From: Paracoccaceae bacterium
GTDB taxonomy: Bacteria; Pseudomonadota; Alphaproteobacteria; Rhodobacterales; Rhodobacteraceae
Reading direction: 5' to 3'
Length of the DNA stretch: 64,000 bases
NCBI GenBank assembly: GCA_014872815.1
Contig: WKFK01000010.1
Coordinates: 124,001 to 188,000 of the forward strand
The position numbers and the translations under genes are program-made. The notes below the pieces were generated by a model. That model was not told where the DNA came from and made no database searches. It was given only the letters and a program-made list of their open reading frames with translations. The first letter of the stretch is position 1, and the number at the start of each line of letters is the position of its first letter. Below, piece after piece: positions 52,760-62,192 of this stretch.

Positions 52760-54835
52760 ATGTCCAAGACACCGCAAGAACCCACAGCAGAAGAAGCAGA
52801 CGTTTTGTTCCGTCTGTTGCGTCAGCTGGATCAGGCGCCAGAGGCATCGCAACGTGCCACTGCGGCGGCTGTTGGGATTTCTTTGGGGCGTCTGAATGCG
52901 CAGCTGCGCGCCGCGGCAGACGCCGGGTTGATCACCATTAGTGATCGCGCGGGCCCGGACAAACGACAGAGGTTTGCCTATTCGCTCACCCGCAAAGGGG
53001 CCGCGGAGAAAGTGCGGCTCACAGACCAATTCCTCGCCCGCAAGCTCGCCGAGTATGAGGCGCTCCATGCGGAACTGACAGGCTCGGCAAGCGGCCTGGT
53101 CCCTATCAAACACAGGACACATCCAATGCAAAACAATCTGGCTCCTATTCCTGAGCTCTATGTTTCCTACGAAAGCGCTCAGAAGCTGAAAGTCGAAGCG
53201 GCTGATCTGGTCAGCTGGGATCTGACACCACGTCAGATCTGCGATTTGGAACTGTTGATGAACGGTGGTTTCAACCCGCTGAAGGGCTTCCTGACCGAGG
53301 AAGATTACAACGGTGTTGTTGAAAACATGCGTTTGGCAGACGGCTCATTGTGGCCAATGCCAATCAACCTGGATGTGTCCGAAGAATTTGCGGCAAACCT
53401 GACCGAAGGCCAGGACATTGCGCTGCGCGACCAAGAGGGCGTGATCCTCGCGACCATGACCGTGACCGACAACTGGGTGCCGAACAAAGCGCGCGAAGCC
53501 GAGAAGGTTTTTGGTGCGGATGACGATGCGCACCCAGCGGTAAACTACCTGCACAATCAAGCGGGCAAAGTGTATCTGGGTGGTCCAGTGACCGGCATCC
53601 AGCAACCGGTGCATTATGATTTCCGCGCCCGTCGTGACACGCCAAACGAGCTGCGCGCCTATTTCCGCAAAATGGGCTGGCGCAAAGTGGTTGCGTTCCA
53701 AACCCGCAACCCATTGCACCGCGCGCACCAGGAACTGACCTTCCGCGCCGCAAAAGAAGCGCAGGCCAACCTGCTGATCCACCCTGTTGTGGGCATGACC
53801 AAGCCGGGCGACGTGGATCACTTCACCCGCGTGCGCTGCTATGAAGCGGTGCTGGATAAATATCCTGCCGCCACCACCTCCATGTCTCTGCTGAATCTGG
53901 CGATGCGTATGGCAGGTCCACGTGAGGCGGTATGGCATGGTCTGATCCGCGCTAACCACGGCTGCACCCACTTCATCGTTGGTCGTGACCACGCGGGCCC
54001 CGGTAAAAACTCCGCAGGCGAAGACTTCTATGGCCCCTATGACGCGCAGGAGCTGTTCCGTCAGCACCAGGAAGAAATCGGCATCGAAATGGTCGACTTC
54101 AAACACATGGTGTGGGTGCAGGAGCGCGCGCAGTATGAGCCGATGGACGAGATCAAGGACAAGGACGACGTCACCATCCTGAACATCTCCGGCACCGAGC
54201 TGCGTCGTCGTTTGGCCGAGGGTCTGGAAATTCCTGAGTGGTTCTCCTTCCCTGAGGTGGTGAAAGAGCTGCGCAAGACCCGTCCGCCACGCGCGCAACA
54301 GGGTTTCACCGTGTTCTTCACCGGTTTCTCCGGGTCTGGAAAATCCACCATTGCAAACGCTTTGATGGTCAAGCTGATGGAAATGGGCGGTCGCCCGGTG
54401 ACGCTTCTGGATGGCGACATTGTGCGGAAGAACCTCAGCTCCGAGCTGGGCTTCTCCAAAGAGCACCGTGACCTGAACATCCGCCGGATTGGCTATGTGG
54501 CGTCCGAGATCACCAAAAACGGTGGTATTGCGATCTGTGCGCCGATTGCGCCTTATGCCACCACACGCCGTGCGGTGCGCGAAGATATCGAAGGCTTTGG
54601 TGCTTTTGTTGAAGTGCACGTGGCGACCTCGATTGAGGAATGTGAACGCCGTGACCGCAAAGGCCTCTACAAGTTGGCGCGTGAAGGCAAGATCAAAGAG
54701 TTCACCGGTATTTCAGACCCATATGATGTGCCAGAGAATCCTGAGCTGCGGGTTGAGACCGAAGGTACAGACGTGGACCACTGCGCCCATCAGGTGATCC
54801 TGAAGCTGGAAAGCCTCGGTTTGATCAAGGGCTGA
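52760..54835 (+). CDS. MarR-like domain in frame with sulfate adenylyltransferase/APS kinase
   Basis: One open frame of 691 codons. Residues 1-115 match the MarR family EPS-associated regulators (VLFRLLRQLDQAP; VGISLGRLNAQLRAAADAG; TRKGAAEKVRLTDQFLARKL). From residue 123 (ATG 53126) it is a 569-residue bifunctional sulfur-activation enzyme: ATP sulfurylase (QTRNPLHRAHQELTF, GRDHAGPGKNSAGEDFYGP) and APS kinase (TVFFTGFSGSGKSTIANALM, DGDIVRKNLSSELGFS). It makes APS and then PAPS from sulfate and ATP. No stop separates the two parts, so a fusion is possible, but AGGA at 53114-53117 could let the enzyme start on its own. A terminator follows at 54856. Confidence 0.9.
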   Translation: MSKTPQEPTAEEADVLFRLLRQLDQAPEASQRATAAAVGISLGRLNAQLRAAADAGLITISDRAGPDKRQRFAYSLTRKGAAEKVRLTDQFLARKLAEYEALHAELTGSASGLVPIKHRTHPMQNNLAPIPELYVSYESAQKLKVEAADLVSWDLTPRQICDLELLMNGGFNPLKGFLTEEDYNGVVENMRLADGSLWPMPINLDVSEEFAANLTEGQDIALRDQEGVILATMTVTDNWVPNKAREAEKVFGADDDAHPAVNYLHNQAGKVYLGGPVTGIQQPVHYDFRARRDTPNELRAYFRKMGWRKVVAFQTRNPLHRAHQELTFRAAKEAQANLLIHPVVGMTKPGDVDHFTRVRCYEAVLDKYPAATTSMSLLNLAMRMAGPREAVWHGLIRANHGCTHFIVGRDHAGPGKNSAGEDFYGPYDAQELFRQHQEEIGIEMVDFKHMVWVQERAQYEPMDEIKDKDDVTILNISGTELRRRLAEGLEIPEWFSFPEVVKELRKTRPPRAQQGFTVFFTGFSGSGKSTIANALMVKLMEMGGRPVTLLDGDIVRKNLSSELGFSKEHRDLNIRRIGYVASEITKNGGIAICAPIAPYATTRRAVREDIEGFGAFVEVHVATSIEECERRDRKGLYKLAREGKIKEFTGISDPYDVPENPELRVETEGTDVDHCAHQVILKLESLGLIKG
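53114..53128 (+). promoter_or_regulatory. possible internal ribosome site and start for Sat-CysC
   Basis: AGGA at 53114-53117 stands 8 bases before ATG at 53126-53128, where sequence similarity to ATP sulfurylases begins (MQNNLAPIPELYVSYES). This suggests that the enzyme can be made separately from the MarR-containing product. Confidence 0.5.
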
Positions 54836-54855
54836 ACAAGGCCATAAGAAACACG

Positions 54856-54884
54856 AAAGGCGCGGGACTTCCCGCGCCTTTTTT
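54856..54884 (+). terminator. intrinsic terminator of the Sat-CysC gene
   Basis: AAAGGCGCGGG pairs with CCCGCGCCTTT around a 4-base loop, followed by a six-T run. It lies 21 bases after the stop codon and 18 bases from the convergent fasciclin gene. Confidence 0.95.
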
Positions 54885-54901
54885 GTGAGTGGTGGTCGGA
54901 C

Positions 54902-55402
54902 TTAGCTTTCCGGGATCAGTACTTTGTCGATCACGTGGATCACACCGTTGGAGGCACCGATGTCTGCGGAGACAACTTTGGCGCCGTCCACTTTCACGCC
55001 GTTACGCGCATTGACGTCCAGCTTGGTACCTTCCACGGTCAAAACCATGGCCTTTTTGCCGGCGATGTCGCCGGACATCACTTTGGCGGGCACCACGTGG
55101 TAGGTCAGGATGGACACCAGCTTGTCTTTGTTCTCTGGCTTCAGCAGGTCCTCAACGGTGCCTGCAGGCAGAGCGGCAAACGCCTCGTCGGTTGGGGCGA
55201 AGACGGTGAAGGGGCCATCGCCTTTCAGGGTGTCCACGAGGCCTGCGGCCTGAACAGCGGCGACCAGAGTTGTGAAGCTGCCAGCACCAACGGCGGTGTC
55301 GACGATGTCTTTTTTGCCGTGGCCATCCGCCATGGCGAAGGTGGCGGTTGTTACGGCCATAGCTGCGCCCATTACGGATGCGATGAAGGTGCGTCTGAAC
55401 AT
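54902..55402 (-). CDS. secreted fasciclin-domain protein
   Basis: Exported protein of 166 residues with a signal peptide ([20 protein letters not shown]) and one fasciclin (FAS1) domain: [53 protein letters not shown] and [12 protein letters not shown] are the standard segments. Such proteins are adhesion or surface proteins of unclear role. Start at 55402 with AGAGGA upstream. Confidence 0.93.
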   Translation of the reverse strand: MFRRTFIASVMGAAMAVTTATFAMADGHGKKDIVDTAVGAGSFTTLVAAVQAAGLVDTLKGDGPFTVFAPTDEAFAALPAGTVEDLLKPENKDKLVSILTYHVVPAKVMSGDIAGKKAMVLTVEGTKLDVNARNGVKVDGAKVVSADIGASNGVIHVIDKVLIPES

Positions 55403-55601
55403 GTGATTTCCTCTCCAATGTTGATGCAAAGGCTACGTAGAGGGGGGATCAAATGGATCAGAGGTTTTGTGCAAAAGGATAGGTCGAGGTGTTTAGTGAG
55501 TTGAAATAAAACGATAAACGTTTTTGTGAGAAGTGCGTGATCGCTGCAGTTTTTGCCCTTGGCGCGCGGCATGCGGCGCGCCAAGGGGGACTCCTTTGTG
55601 C

Positions 55602-57386
55602 TTAATTACTGCGGGTGGCTGCGTGGGCGACGTCCAGAATGTGGTGCCCCATTGGGGCGATCAGGTCGGCCTTCTGCGGGCCATCCGGCGCGCGGTAGAT
55701 TTCCTTGTCGCGCTTAATGGTGACCTGCACTTTGATCTCGGCAAGGGTTTCTGGATCCACCGCAGTGGGGTCGTCTGACAGGATCACAAAATCCGCCACT
55801 TTGCCCACTTCGATGCTGCCTTTTTGGTCCTCTTCAAAATGCTGGTAAGCAGGCCAGAGCGTCATGGCCTTCAGAGCGGTCATCACATCGACGCGGTGGT
55901 GCGGGCCGAGAATGTCCCCAGAACGGGTGCGGCGGGTCACGGTGGCGGAGAGCACGCGCATGCTGTCGGGGAAGGCCACGGGGGCGTCGTGGTGGGTGCC
56001 AAACATCATGCCGCGCTCAAGCACCCAGCCGGTGGGGGAGATGTTGTCTGCGTTGATGGGGCCAACCGTGTGGTCGCGGTGCCAGTCTCCCCAATAAAAC
56101 GTGTGCATGGGGAAGAGGGACGGAAAGACGTTGAGGTCGCGCATCTCTGCCACCTGATCTTCGCGCAGGAATTGGCCGTGGATCAGCACAGGACGGCGGT
56201 CTGCCATACCGTGTTTGGCTTCGGCGGCTTTGATGGCGGCGAGCAGCATATCAGAGGCGCCTTCGCCATTGGCGTGGGTCAGGATCTGGATGTTGTTTTC
56301 AAACGCCCATGCGATGGCGTCGTTGACCTGATCCTCGCTGGCGGCAGCATAGCCCTTGTAGCCGGGTGGGTAAGTGCCAACCGGGTCGTAATAAGGCCGG
56401 TCACGCAAGGCGGTGAAGCCTTGGGGGGAGCCGTCGATGGTGAGTTTGGCCCCGGCGATGCGCACGCCGTTTTCATAGCTGTCGGACTGGTTGGCGAGGA
56501 TATAATCTCGGTCAACAAGCACATCTGGGTAAATGGCGAGATCCACGGGGATGTCTCCGGCGGCGGCCACGGCGCGGGCAATTTCCGAAACCTGGGGTGA
56601 GGCGCGGCCCTCTTGCGCGGTGGTGTAGCCGAAGCTGGCCCAGAGTTGAGTCCCGGCGCGGGCGAAAGCTTTGAACCCTTCGTCACCGACGCCGCCCATC
56701 AGTTTGCCCAAGGCGAGGAAGAACGCGTTTTCTTCCAGGACGCCGTTGGGCGTGCCGTCCTCGGCATAGCGGATCACGCCGCCGGGCGGGACGGGCGTTT
56801 CGCGGGTGATGTCTGCGGCGGCGAGCGCGGCGGAGTTGGCGGCGCCGAAGTGTCCGGATTGATGCACGATGATGATCGGCACGTCTTTGGACACTGCATC
56901 AAGGTCGTCTTTGGTGGGGTGACGCAGCTCGGCCAGTTGCGATTGGTCATACCCAAAGCCGACAATCAGGTTGGAGGCTTCGATGGCGGCTTGGTTTTCG
57001 GCGATCCAGCCGCGCAGGGCGTCTTGCAGGGAGGCGATGTCTTGGACTTCACCATCAGGTGGCGCAAGCAGATTGGCGGAGAGCGCTTGCAGGCCGCCCA
57101 TAACGGCGTGACCGTGGCTGTCGACAAAGCCGGGCAACATGGCGCGGCCGTCCAGATCAAAGACTTCGGTGGTATCGCCTTGATGGGCGAGCATGTCGGC
57201 CTGTGTACCCACGGCGAGAATGCGGCCGTCTTTTACCGCGACGGCTTCCGCGCGGGGGGCGGCGTCGTTGATGGTGAGAATAGGGCCGCCGGAATAGATG
57301 GTGTCGGCAATCTCCTGCGCCAGAAGGGGCGCGGAGAGGAAGGTGGTCAGGGCAAGTCCGCCAAGCGTGGCTGTCAAACGAGTCAT
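55602..57386 (-). CDS. secreted amidohydrolase family protein (YtcJ-like)
   Basis: Exported metal-dependent hydrolase of 594 residues. The signal peptide is TATLGGLALTTFLSAPLLAQ. The amidohydrolase-3 pattern is present: LPGFVDSHGHAVMGG near residue 90, LTIDGSPQGFTALRDRPYYD with the bridging region, ILTHANGEGASDMLLAAI, RPVLIHGQFLR, and a final GSIEVGKVADFVILSDDP. Substrate unknown; relatives act on amides and N-formyl or cyclic compounds. The start is the ATG at 57386. It lies downstream of the BMP transporter, separated by a terminator. Confidence 0.9.
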   Translation of the reverse strand: MTRLTATLGGLALTTFLSAPLLAQEIADTIYSGGPILTINDAAPRAEAVAVKDGRILAVGTQADMLAHQGDTTEVFDLDGRAMLPGFVDSHGHAVMGGLQALSANLLAPPDGEVQDIASLQDALRGWIAENQAAIEASNLIVGFGYDQSQLAELRHPTKDDLDAVSKDVPIIIVHQSGHFGAANSAALAAADITRETPVPPGGVIRYAEDGTPNGVLEENAFFLALGKLMGGVGDEGFKAFARAGTQLWASFGYTTAQEGRASPQVSEIARAVAAAGDIPVDLAIYPDVLVDRDYILANQSDSYENGVRIAGAKLTIDGSPQGFTALRDRPYYDPVGTYPPGYKGYAAASEDQVNDAIAWAFENNIQILTHANGEGASDMLLAAIKAAEAKHGMADRRPVLIHGQFLREDQVAEMRDLNVFPSLFPMHTFYWGDWHRDHTVGPINADNISPTGWVLERGMMFGTHHDAPVAFPDSMRVLSATVTRRTRSGDILGPHHRVDVMTALKAMTLWPAYQHFEEDQKGSIEVGKVADFVILSDDPTAVDPETLAEIKVQVTIKRDKEIYRAPDGPQKADLIAPMGHHILDVAHAATRSN

Positions 57387-57474
57387 CACAAAATCCTTTT
57401 GAGGTATGGGATAACTGTGGGTGCAAGCGATGGTTGCTGTCAAACGACGGTGCCATAATGCGCTGACATAAGAA

Positions 57475-57499
57475 AAGGCCCGCCGAAGTGGCGGGCCTT
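57475..57499 (-). terminator. intrinsic terminator after the BMP binding-protein gene
   Basis: On the minus strand AAGGCCCGCC pairs perfectly with GGCGGGCCTT around a 5-base loop, followed by TTC. It lies 26 bases after the stop at 57525 and marks the end of the transporter operon. Confidence 0.85.
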
Positions 57500-57524
57500 A
57501 GAAAGTGATCTCTAATGGATCAGC

Positions 57525-58604
57525 TTAGTTTGGAATCTCGGCTGTGATGCCTTCGACGTAGAAGTTCATGCCGGCCAGACCGTCGTCACCGTAATCTTGT
57601 GCGGTTTCACCTTCTGCCAGCCATGGGGTGCCGTCCTGCTTGTTCAGCGGGCCGGTGAAGGCGTGGTAGGAGCCGTCTGCCAGCGCATCAACCAGAGCCA
57701 GTGCTTCAGCTTTGACGTCTGCTGGAACCGCGTCGGAGATTTCACCGATGCCAACCATGCCTGCGCCGATACCGTCCCATGTGGACACGGATTCCCAAGT
57801 GCCGTCCATCACAGCCTGAGTACGCGCGATGTAGTAAGGCGCCCAGTCATCGATGATGGAGGAGACGCGTGGGAATGGGGCGTATTCGCCCATGTCAGAC
57901 GCCTGACCAAAGGTCACAACGTTGCCAGCTGCCTGCGCGGCGGCCTGTGGTGCGGTGGAGTCGGTGTGCTGCAGGATCACGTCGGCGCCTTGCTCGATCA
58001 GAGCTTTGGCAGCGTCGGCTTCTTTGGCAGGATCAAACCAAGTGTAGGCCCAGATGATGGAGAACTCGACGTCCGGGTTCACTTTCTTGGCGTGGATATA
58101 GGCAGAGTTGATGCCGCGGATCACTTCTGGGATAGGGAAGGACGCGATGTAGCCAATTTTGTTGGTCTTGGTCATCTTGCCCGCGATGTGACCCTGAACC
58201 GCGCGGCCCTCGTAGAAGCGTGCGGAATAAACGGACACGTTGTCGGCCTGCTTGTAGCCGGTGGCGTGCTCAAACTTCACCTTTGGGAATTTCTTGGCGA
58301 CGTTGATGGTTGGATCCATGTAGCCAAAAGAGGTGGTGAAGATCAGGTCCGCACCCTGCAGCGCCATCTGAGTAATCACACGCTCAGCGTCGGCACCTTC
58401 TGGTACGCTTTCCACAAAGGTGGTTTCGACCTTGTCGCCAAAGTGCTCTTCCACGGCCAGACGGCCTTTGTTGTGCTCATAGGTCCAGCCGCCGTCGCCC
58501 ACTGGGCCAACATAGACGAAGCCTACTTTGGTGGTGTCGGCCATGGCAGTGGTCGCCAGACCCAGCGCGACAGCCGCGCTTGTCAGAAGTTTGGTGAATT
58601 TCAT
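57525..58604 (-). CDS. BMP family ABC transporter substrate-binding protein
   Basis: Periplasmic binding protein of 359 residues of the basic membrane protein/PnrA family, usually binding purine nucleosides. Signal peptide LLTSAAVALGLATTAMA. Family segments are KVGFVYVGPVGDGGWTYEHN, VITQMALQGADLIFTTSFG, FEGR-like RFYEGRAVQGHIAG and GYIASFPIPEVIRGINSAY. The start is the ATG at 58604. It follows the two permeases and the ATPase, with a 44-bp gap that could help express it in excess. Confidence 0.93.
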   Translation of the reverse strand: MKFTKLLTSAAVALGLATTAMADTTKVGFVYVGPVGDGGWTYEHNKGRLAVEEHFGDKVETTFVESVPEGADAERVITQMALQGADLIFTTSFGYMDPTINVAKKFPKVKFEHATGYKQADNVSVYSARFYEGRAVQGHIAGKMTKTNKIGYIASFPIPEVIRGINSAYIHAKKVNPDVEFSIIWAYTWFDPAKEADAAKALIEQGADVILQHTDSTAPQAAAQAAGNVVTFGQASDMGEYAPFPRVSSIIDDWAPYYIARTQAVMDGTWESVSTWDGIGAGMVGIGEISDAVPADVKAEALALVDALADGSYHAFTGPLNKQDGTPWLAEGETAQDYGDDGLAGMNFYVEGITAEIPN

Positions 58605-58648
58605 TTCGGGTAATCCCCCTGTTGGTGGCAGTTTTTTGTTTAGATACC

Positions 58649-59569
58649 TCATTGCGAGGCGTGGAATGTGCGGCCAAGTGATGCGGGTGCGCCGCTTTTG
58701 TCAGCCGACATGATGACCAGAACGAGGATGGTTATCAGATACGGTGACATTGCCAAGTATTCCACCGGAATGGCAATACCCGCTGCCTGCAGATTGAGCT
58801 GCAAAACGTTAATCCCGCCAAAAAGATAGGCACCCAGCAGAACGCGCCATGGCTTCCAGGAGGCGAAGACCACAAGGGCCAAAGCGATCCAGCCGACACC
58901 GGCGGTCATGCCTTCGGTCCACTGCGGCACGCGAATGAGTGAAATATAGGCACCGCCAAGGCCGGCGCAGGCGCCGCCAAACATGATGGCGAGGATGCGC
59001 ACGCGGATGACGTTGTAGCCAAGTGCATGGGCGGCGTCGTGGCTTTCACCAACCGCGCGCAGGATCAAACCGCCGCGGGATTTCTTGAGGAACCAGTAGA
59101 CCGCCGCGGTGAGAGCGAGGCCGATGTAGAGCACGGGATCGTGGCTGAACAGGATCGGGCCAAGCACCGGAATATCGGAGAGCACCGGAATGTCGAGCTT
59201 CGCCATGGCCGGGGGTTTGATGCCCACATAGGACTGCCCCATGAGCGCGGATAGGCCGAGACCAAAGAGTGTGAGCGCAAGACCGGAGGCCACCTGGTTG
59301 GCCAGTGCAAACTGGGTCAGGAAGGCAAACAGCAGCGAGAGCACCGCACCTGCGATCATGGCGGCGACAAGGCCAACCATGGGTGAGGTGGTTTCCACCG
59401 CGATGGCAAAGCCGGAGATGGCGCCGATGATCATCATGCCTTCGACGCCGAGGTTGAGCACACCGGCTTTCTCGACAACAAGTTCACCGATGGCAGCCAG
59501 TAGAAGTGGCGTGGCTGCGACCATCAGGGAGGCGATGAGCAGGACGGGGTTGATTGCAGAAAGGTCCAT
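58649..59569 (-). CDS. nucleoside-type ABC transporter permease 2
   Basis: Inner-membrane permease of 306 residues in the YufQ group. VVEKAGVLNLGVEGMMIIGA is the family signature, and AGLGGAYISLIRVPQWTEGM and VVFASWKPWRVLLGAYLFGG complete it. About nine hydrophobic segments are present. Its start overlaps the end of permease 1 by a single base. Confidence 0.93.
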   Translation of the reverse strand: MDLSAINPVLLIASLMVAATPLLLAAIGELVVEKAGVLNLGVEGMMIIGAISGFAIAVETTSPMVGLVAAMIAGAVLSLLFAFLTQFALANQVASGLALTLFGLGLSALMGQSYVGIKPPAMAKLDIPVLSDIPVLGPILFSHDPVLYIGLALTAAVYWFLKKSRGGLILRAVGESHDAAHALGYNVIRVRILAIMFGGACAGLGGAYISLIRVPQWTEGMTAGVGWIALALVVFASWKPWRVLLGAYLFGGINVLQLNLQAAGIAIPVEYLAMSPYLITILVLVIMSADKSGAPASLGRTFHASQ

Positions 59570-60648
59570 TATGCGGCTCCCTTTTTCTTAAGCACCACGC
59601 GGTAGTTGGTCAGCAGGTCCAGTGCGAGCAGGAAGAACAAGAGCATGCCTTGGAACACCTGAATGGCAGCGGAGGGCAGGCCGAGGTTGCCTTGTGCCAG
59701 GTCGCCGCCCACGTAAGTGAGCGCCATCAGCAGGGCAGCCAGCAGGATGCCAACCGGGTGCAGGCGGCCCAAGAAAGCCACGATGATGGCGGTGAAGCCG
59801 TAGCCAGAGGCGAAGTCGATGTTGATCTGACCAGACGGGCCGGTGACTTCAAACAGGCCTGCCAGCCCTGCCAATGCGCCGGAGGTGCCGAGGCAGAACA
59901 GGATCAGGCGGGTGGGGTTCACCCCTGCGAACCGCGCGGCGCGGGGGGCTTCGCCGGTGAGGCGGATGTTGAAGCCCAGAATGTGGCGGTTGAGCAGGAT
60001 GTAAGAGAAGATCACTGCGATAAAGGCAAAAGCCATACCCCAGTGCAGGCCAGCGGCTTCGTTGATCCAGCTGTTGGCGGCGGGGTAGTCGGAGAAGTTG
60101 CGGGAACCGGGGAAGCCCATGCCTTCGGGGTTGCGCAACAGGCCCAGCGACATGGAGGCCAGCAGTTGGTCGGCCACATAGACCAGCATCAGAGACACAA
60201 GGATTTCATTGGTGCCAAAGCGGACTTTCAGCAGCGCGGGGATCATGCCCCAGGCCCAGCCCCCTAGGGCACCTGCCACAATCATCAGCGGGAAGATCAG
60301 TCGGGTTTCGGTGGGGTAGAAGGCAAGGCCCACAGCGGCGCCACAGATCGCACCCATGATGTATTGGCCTTCGGCGCCGATGTTCCAGATGCCGGCCTTA
60401 AAGCCCAGCGATAGGCCAATGGCGATCAGCACCAGCGGCGCGGCTTTCACCAACAATTGCGGGCGGTAGTAGAAGGCAAATTCGCCCAGCACCGGATCCC
60501 AGAAGATGGTGCGGATGGCCTCAAACGGGTTTTTGCCCAGCACGGAAAACAGCAGGCCGCCCATGATCATGGTGATGGCGACCGCGATCAGCGGTGTGGC
60601 GAGCGACAGGGCGCGCGACGGGGTGGGGCGTTTTTCCAGCGCGATCAT
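59569..60648 (-). CDS. nucleoside-type ABC transporter permease 1
   Basis: Inner-membrane permease of 359 residues in the YufP group. LVLIAIGLSLGFKAGIWNIG followed by AEGQYIMGAICGAAVG is the BPD_transp_2 signature; LLNRHILGFNIRLTGEAPRA and GASGGALAGLAG-like GTSGALAGLAGLFEV follow. It overlaps the ATPase gene by 4 bases. Confidence 0.93.
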   Translation of the reverse strand: MIALEKRPTPSRALSLATPLIAVAITMIMGGLLFSVLGKNPFEAIRTIFWDPVLGEFAFYYRPQLLVKAAPLVLIAIGLSLGFKAGIWNIGAEGQYIMGAICGAAVGLAFYPTETRLIFPLMIVAGALGGWAWGMIPALLKVRFGTNEILVSLMLVYVADQLLASMSLGLLRNPEGMGFPGSRNFSDYPAANSWINEAAGLHWGMAFAFIAVIFSYILLNRHILGFNIRLTGEAPRAARFAGVNPTRLILFCLGTSGALAGLAGLFEVTGPSGQINIDFASGYGFTAIIVAFLGRLHPVGILLAALLMALTYVGGDLAQGNLGLPSAAIQVFQGMLLFFLLALDLLTNYRVVLKKKGAA

Positions 60649-62192
60649 GCGCTTGCTCCTTCTTGTTCTTCATCGCCCACATGGGCAACTTCCATGCCGT
60701 GGGCACCGCCCATCATCAGGCCAATTTCATCAATGGTCAGACCGGCGGCGGGGCGGATGTCAGACATGCGCCCCTCGTTGAGTGCGCCAAATCGGTCAGA
60801 GATTTCCATGAGTTCATCAAGGTCTTGCGAGATCACCACGATGGCTGTGCCTGCGGCGGCGAGGTCCAGAAGGGATTGCCGAATGGCAGCTGCGGCGGCG
60901 GCATCCACGCCCCATGTGGGCTGGTTCACGATCAGCACCTCAGGGCCTTGCAGCACTTCGCGGCCGATCACAAACTTCTGCAGATTACCGCCCGAAAGCG
61001 CGCGGGCTGCGACGTGGTTGCCGGGCGTGCGCACGTCAAACTTTTTGATGATCGTGTCAGCGAACTCGTTGGTCTTGGCCCAGTTGACAAAGCCGTTTTT
61101 GGTCAGACCTTCGCGGATGGCTCCAGTGAGCAGCGCGTTCTCGGTCAGGCTCAGGTCAGGTGCAGCTGCATGGCCGAGGCGTTCTTCTGGTGCGGCTAGA
61201 ATGCCCAGCTCGCGGCGCGCATTTGGCCCGAGGTTGGCGACGTCTTTACCTTTGACCTTGATCGAGTCCGGCCAGGTTAGGGACTCGCCAGAGAGCGCGG
61301 CCAACAACTCGTCCTGACCGTTGCCCGCTACGCCGCCGATGCCGAGGATCTCGCCTGCGCGCACGGTGAAGTGGATGTTCTTGAGCGTGGTGCCAAACGG
61401 GTTGGTTGGCTCCAAGGTGAGGCCGGAGACATCGAGCACAACCTCGCCCGCTTTTTCGGTGGTGCGGGTCGGGGTTTGCAGCGTGTCGCCCACCATCATT
61501 TCCGCCATATCGCGGGCCGAGGTCTCAGCGGGCACACATTCGCCAACGTTTTTGCCAAGGCGCAGAATAGTGGCGTGGTCACAGAGCGCGCGGATTTCTT
61601 CGAGTTTGTGGGAGATGTAGAGGATCGAGGTGCCCTCGGCCTTCAGCTTGTTTAGCGTCTGGAACAGGATTTCTACCTCCTGTGGGGTCAGAACCGAGGT
61701 CGGCTCATCCATGATCAGCAGTTTGGGGTCTTGCAGCAGGCACCGGATGATTTCCACGCGCTGGCGTTCCCCGGCGGAGAGGTCGCCCACGGTGCGGTTG
61801 GGATCGAGCGGCAGGCCGTAGGTTTCGGAGACGCGGCGGATGCGGCGGGCGAGGTCGCGCATGGCCGGTGGGTTCTCCATGCCAAGCGCCACGTTTTCTG
61901 CCACCGAGAGCGCATCAAACAGCGAGAAGTGCTGAAATACCATTGCCACGCCGGAGGCGCGGGCGGCTTTGGGTTCGGCAGGCGCAAAGGGCTGGCCGTT
62001 CCAGGTCATGGTGCCGCTGTCGGGCTTCACCAGACCGTAGATCATTTTCACCAGCGTGGATTTCCCGGCACCGTTTTCGCCAAGCAGGGCGTGCACCTCG
62101 TTGGTGCCGATGTCAAAAGAGACATCATCGTTGGCCACCACGCCGGGGTAGGTTTTGGTCAACCCCTTGATGGAGAGTAGTGGTGTGCTCAT
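60645..62192 (-). CDS. nucleoside-type ABC transporter ATP-binding protein
   Basis: Double-domain ATPase of 515 residues in the YufO/RbsA arrangement. The first domain has Walker A GENGAGKSTLVKMI, signature DLSAGERQRVEII and Walker B LLIMDEPTSVL. The second has the degenerate Walker A GVAGNGQDELLAAL, signature ALSGGNLQKFVIG and GVDAAAAAAIRQSLLDLAAA, as usual for sugar/nucleoside importers. The start is the ATG at 62192. It heads the four-gene operon read leftwards. Confidence 0.93.
   Translation of the reverse strand: MSTPLLSIKGLTKTYPGVVANDDVSFDIGTNEVHALLGENGAGKSTLVKMIYGLVKPDSGTMTWNGQPFAPAEPKAARASGVAMVFQHFSLFDALSVAENVALGMENPPAMRDLARRIRRVSETYGLPLDPNRTVGDLSAGERQRVEIIRCLLQDPKLLIMDEPTSVLTPQEVEILFQTLNKLKAEGTSILYISHKLEEIRALCDHATILRLGKNVGECVPAETSARDMAEMMVGDTLQTPTRTTEKAGEVVLDVSGLTLEPTNPFGTTLKNIHFTVRAGEILGIGGVAGNGQDELLAALSGESLTWPDSIKVKGKDVANLGPNARRELGILAAPEERLGHAAAPDLSLTENALLTGAIREGLTKNGFVNWAKTNEFADTIIKKFDVRTPGNHVAARALSGGNLQKFVIGREVLQGPEVLIVNQPTWGVDAAAAAAIRQSLLDLAAAGTAIVVISQDLDELMEISDRFGALNEGRMSDIRPAAGLTIDEIGLMMGGAHGMEVAHVGDEEQEGASA

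Noticed and set aside
53345..54619. 424-codon open frame opposite Sat-CysC
   Set aside because: Antisense shadow of a conserved enzyme, no recognisable motif or ribosome site.
55556..55587. 12-bp perfect stem after the amidohydrolase stop as intrinsic terminator
   Set aside because: The stem is real but no T-run follows on the transcribed (minus) strand; the nearby T-run lies on the other side.
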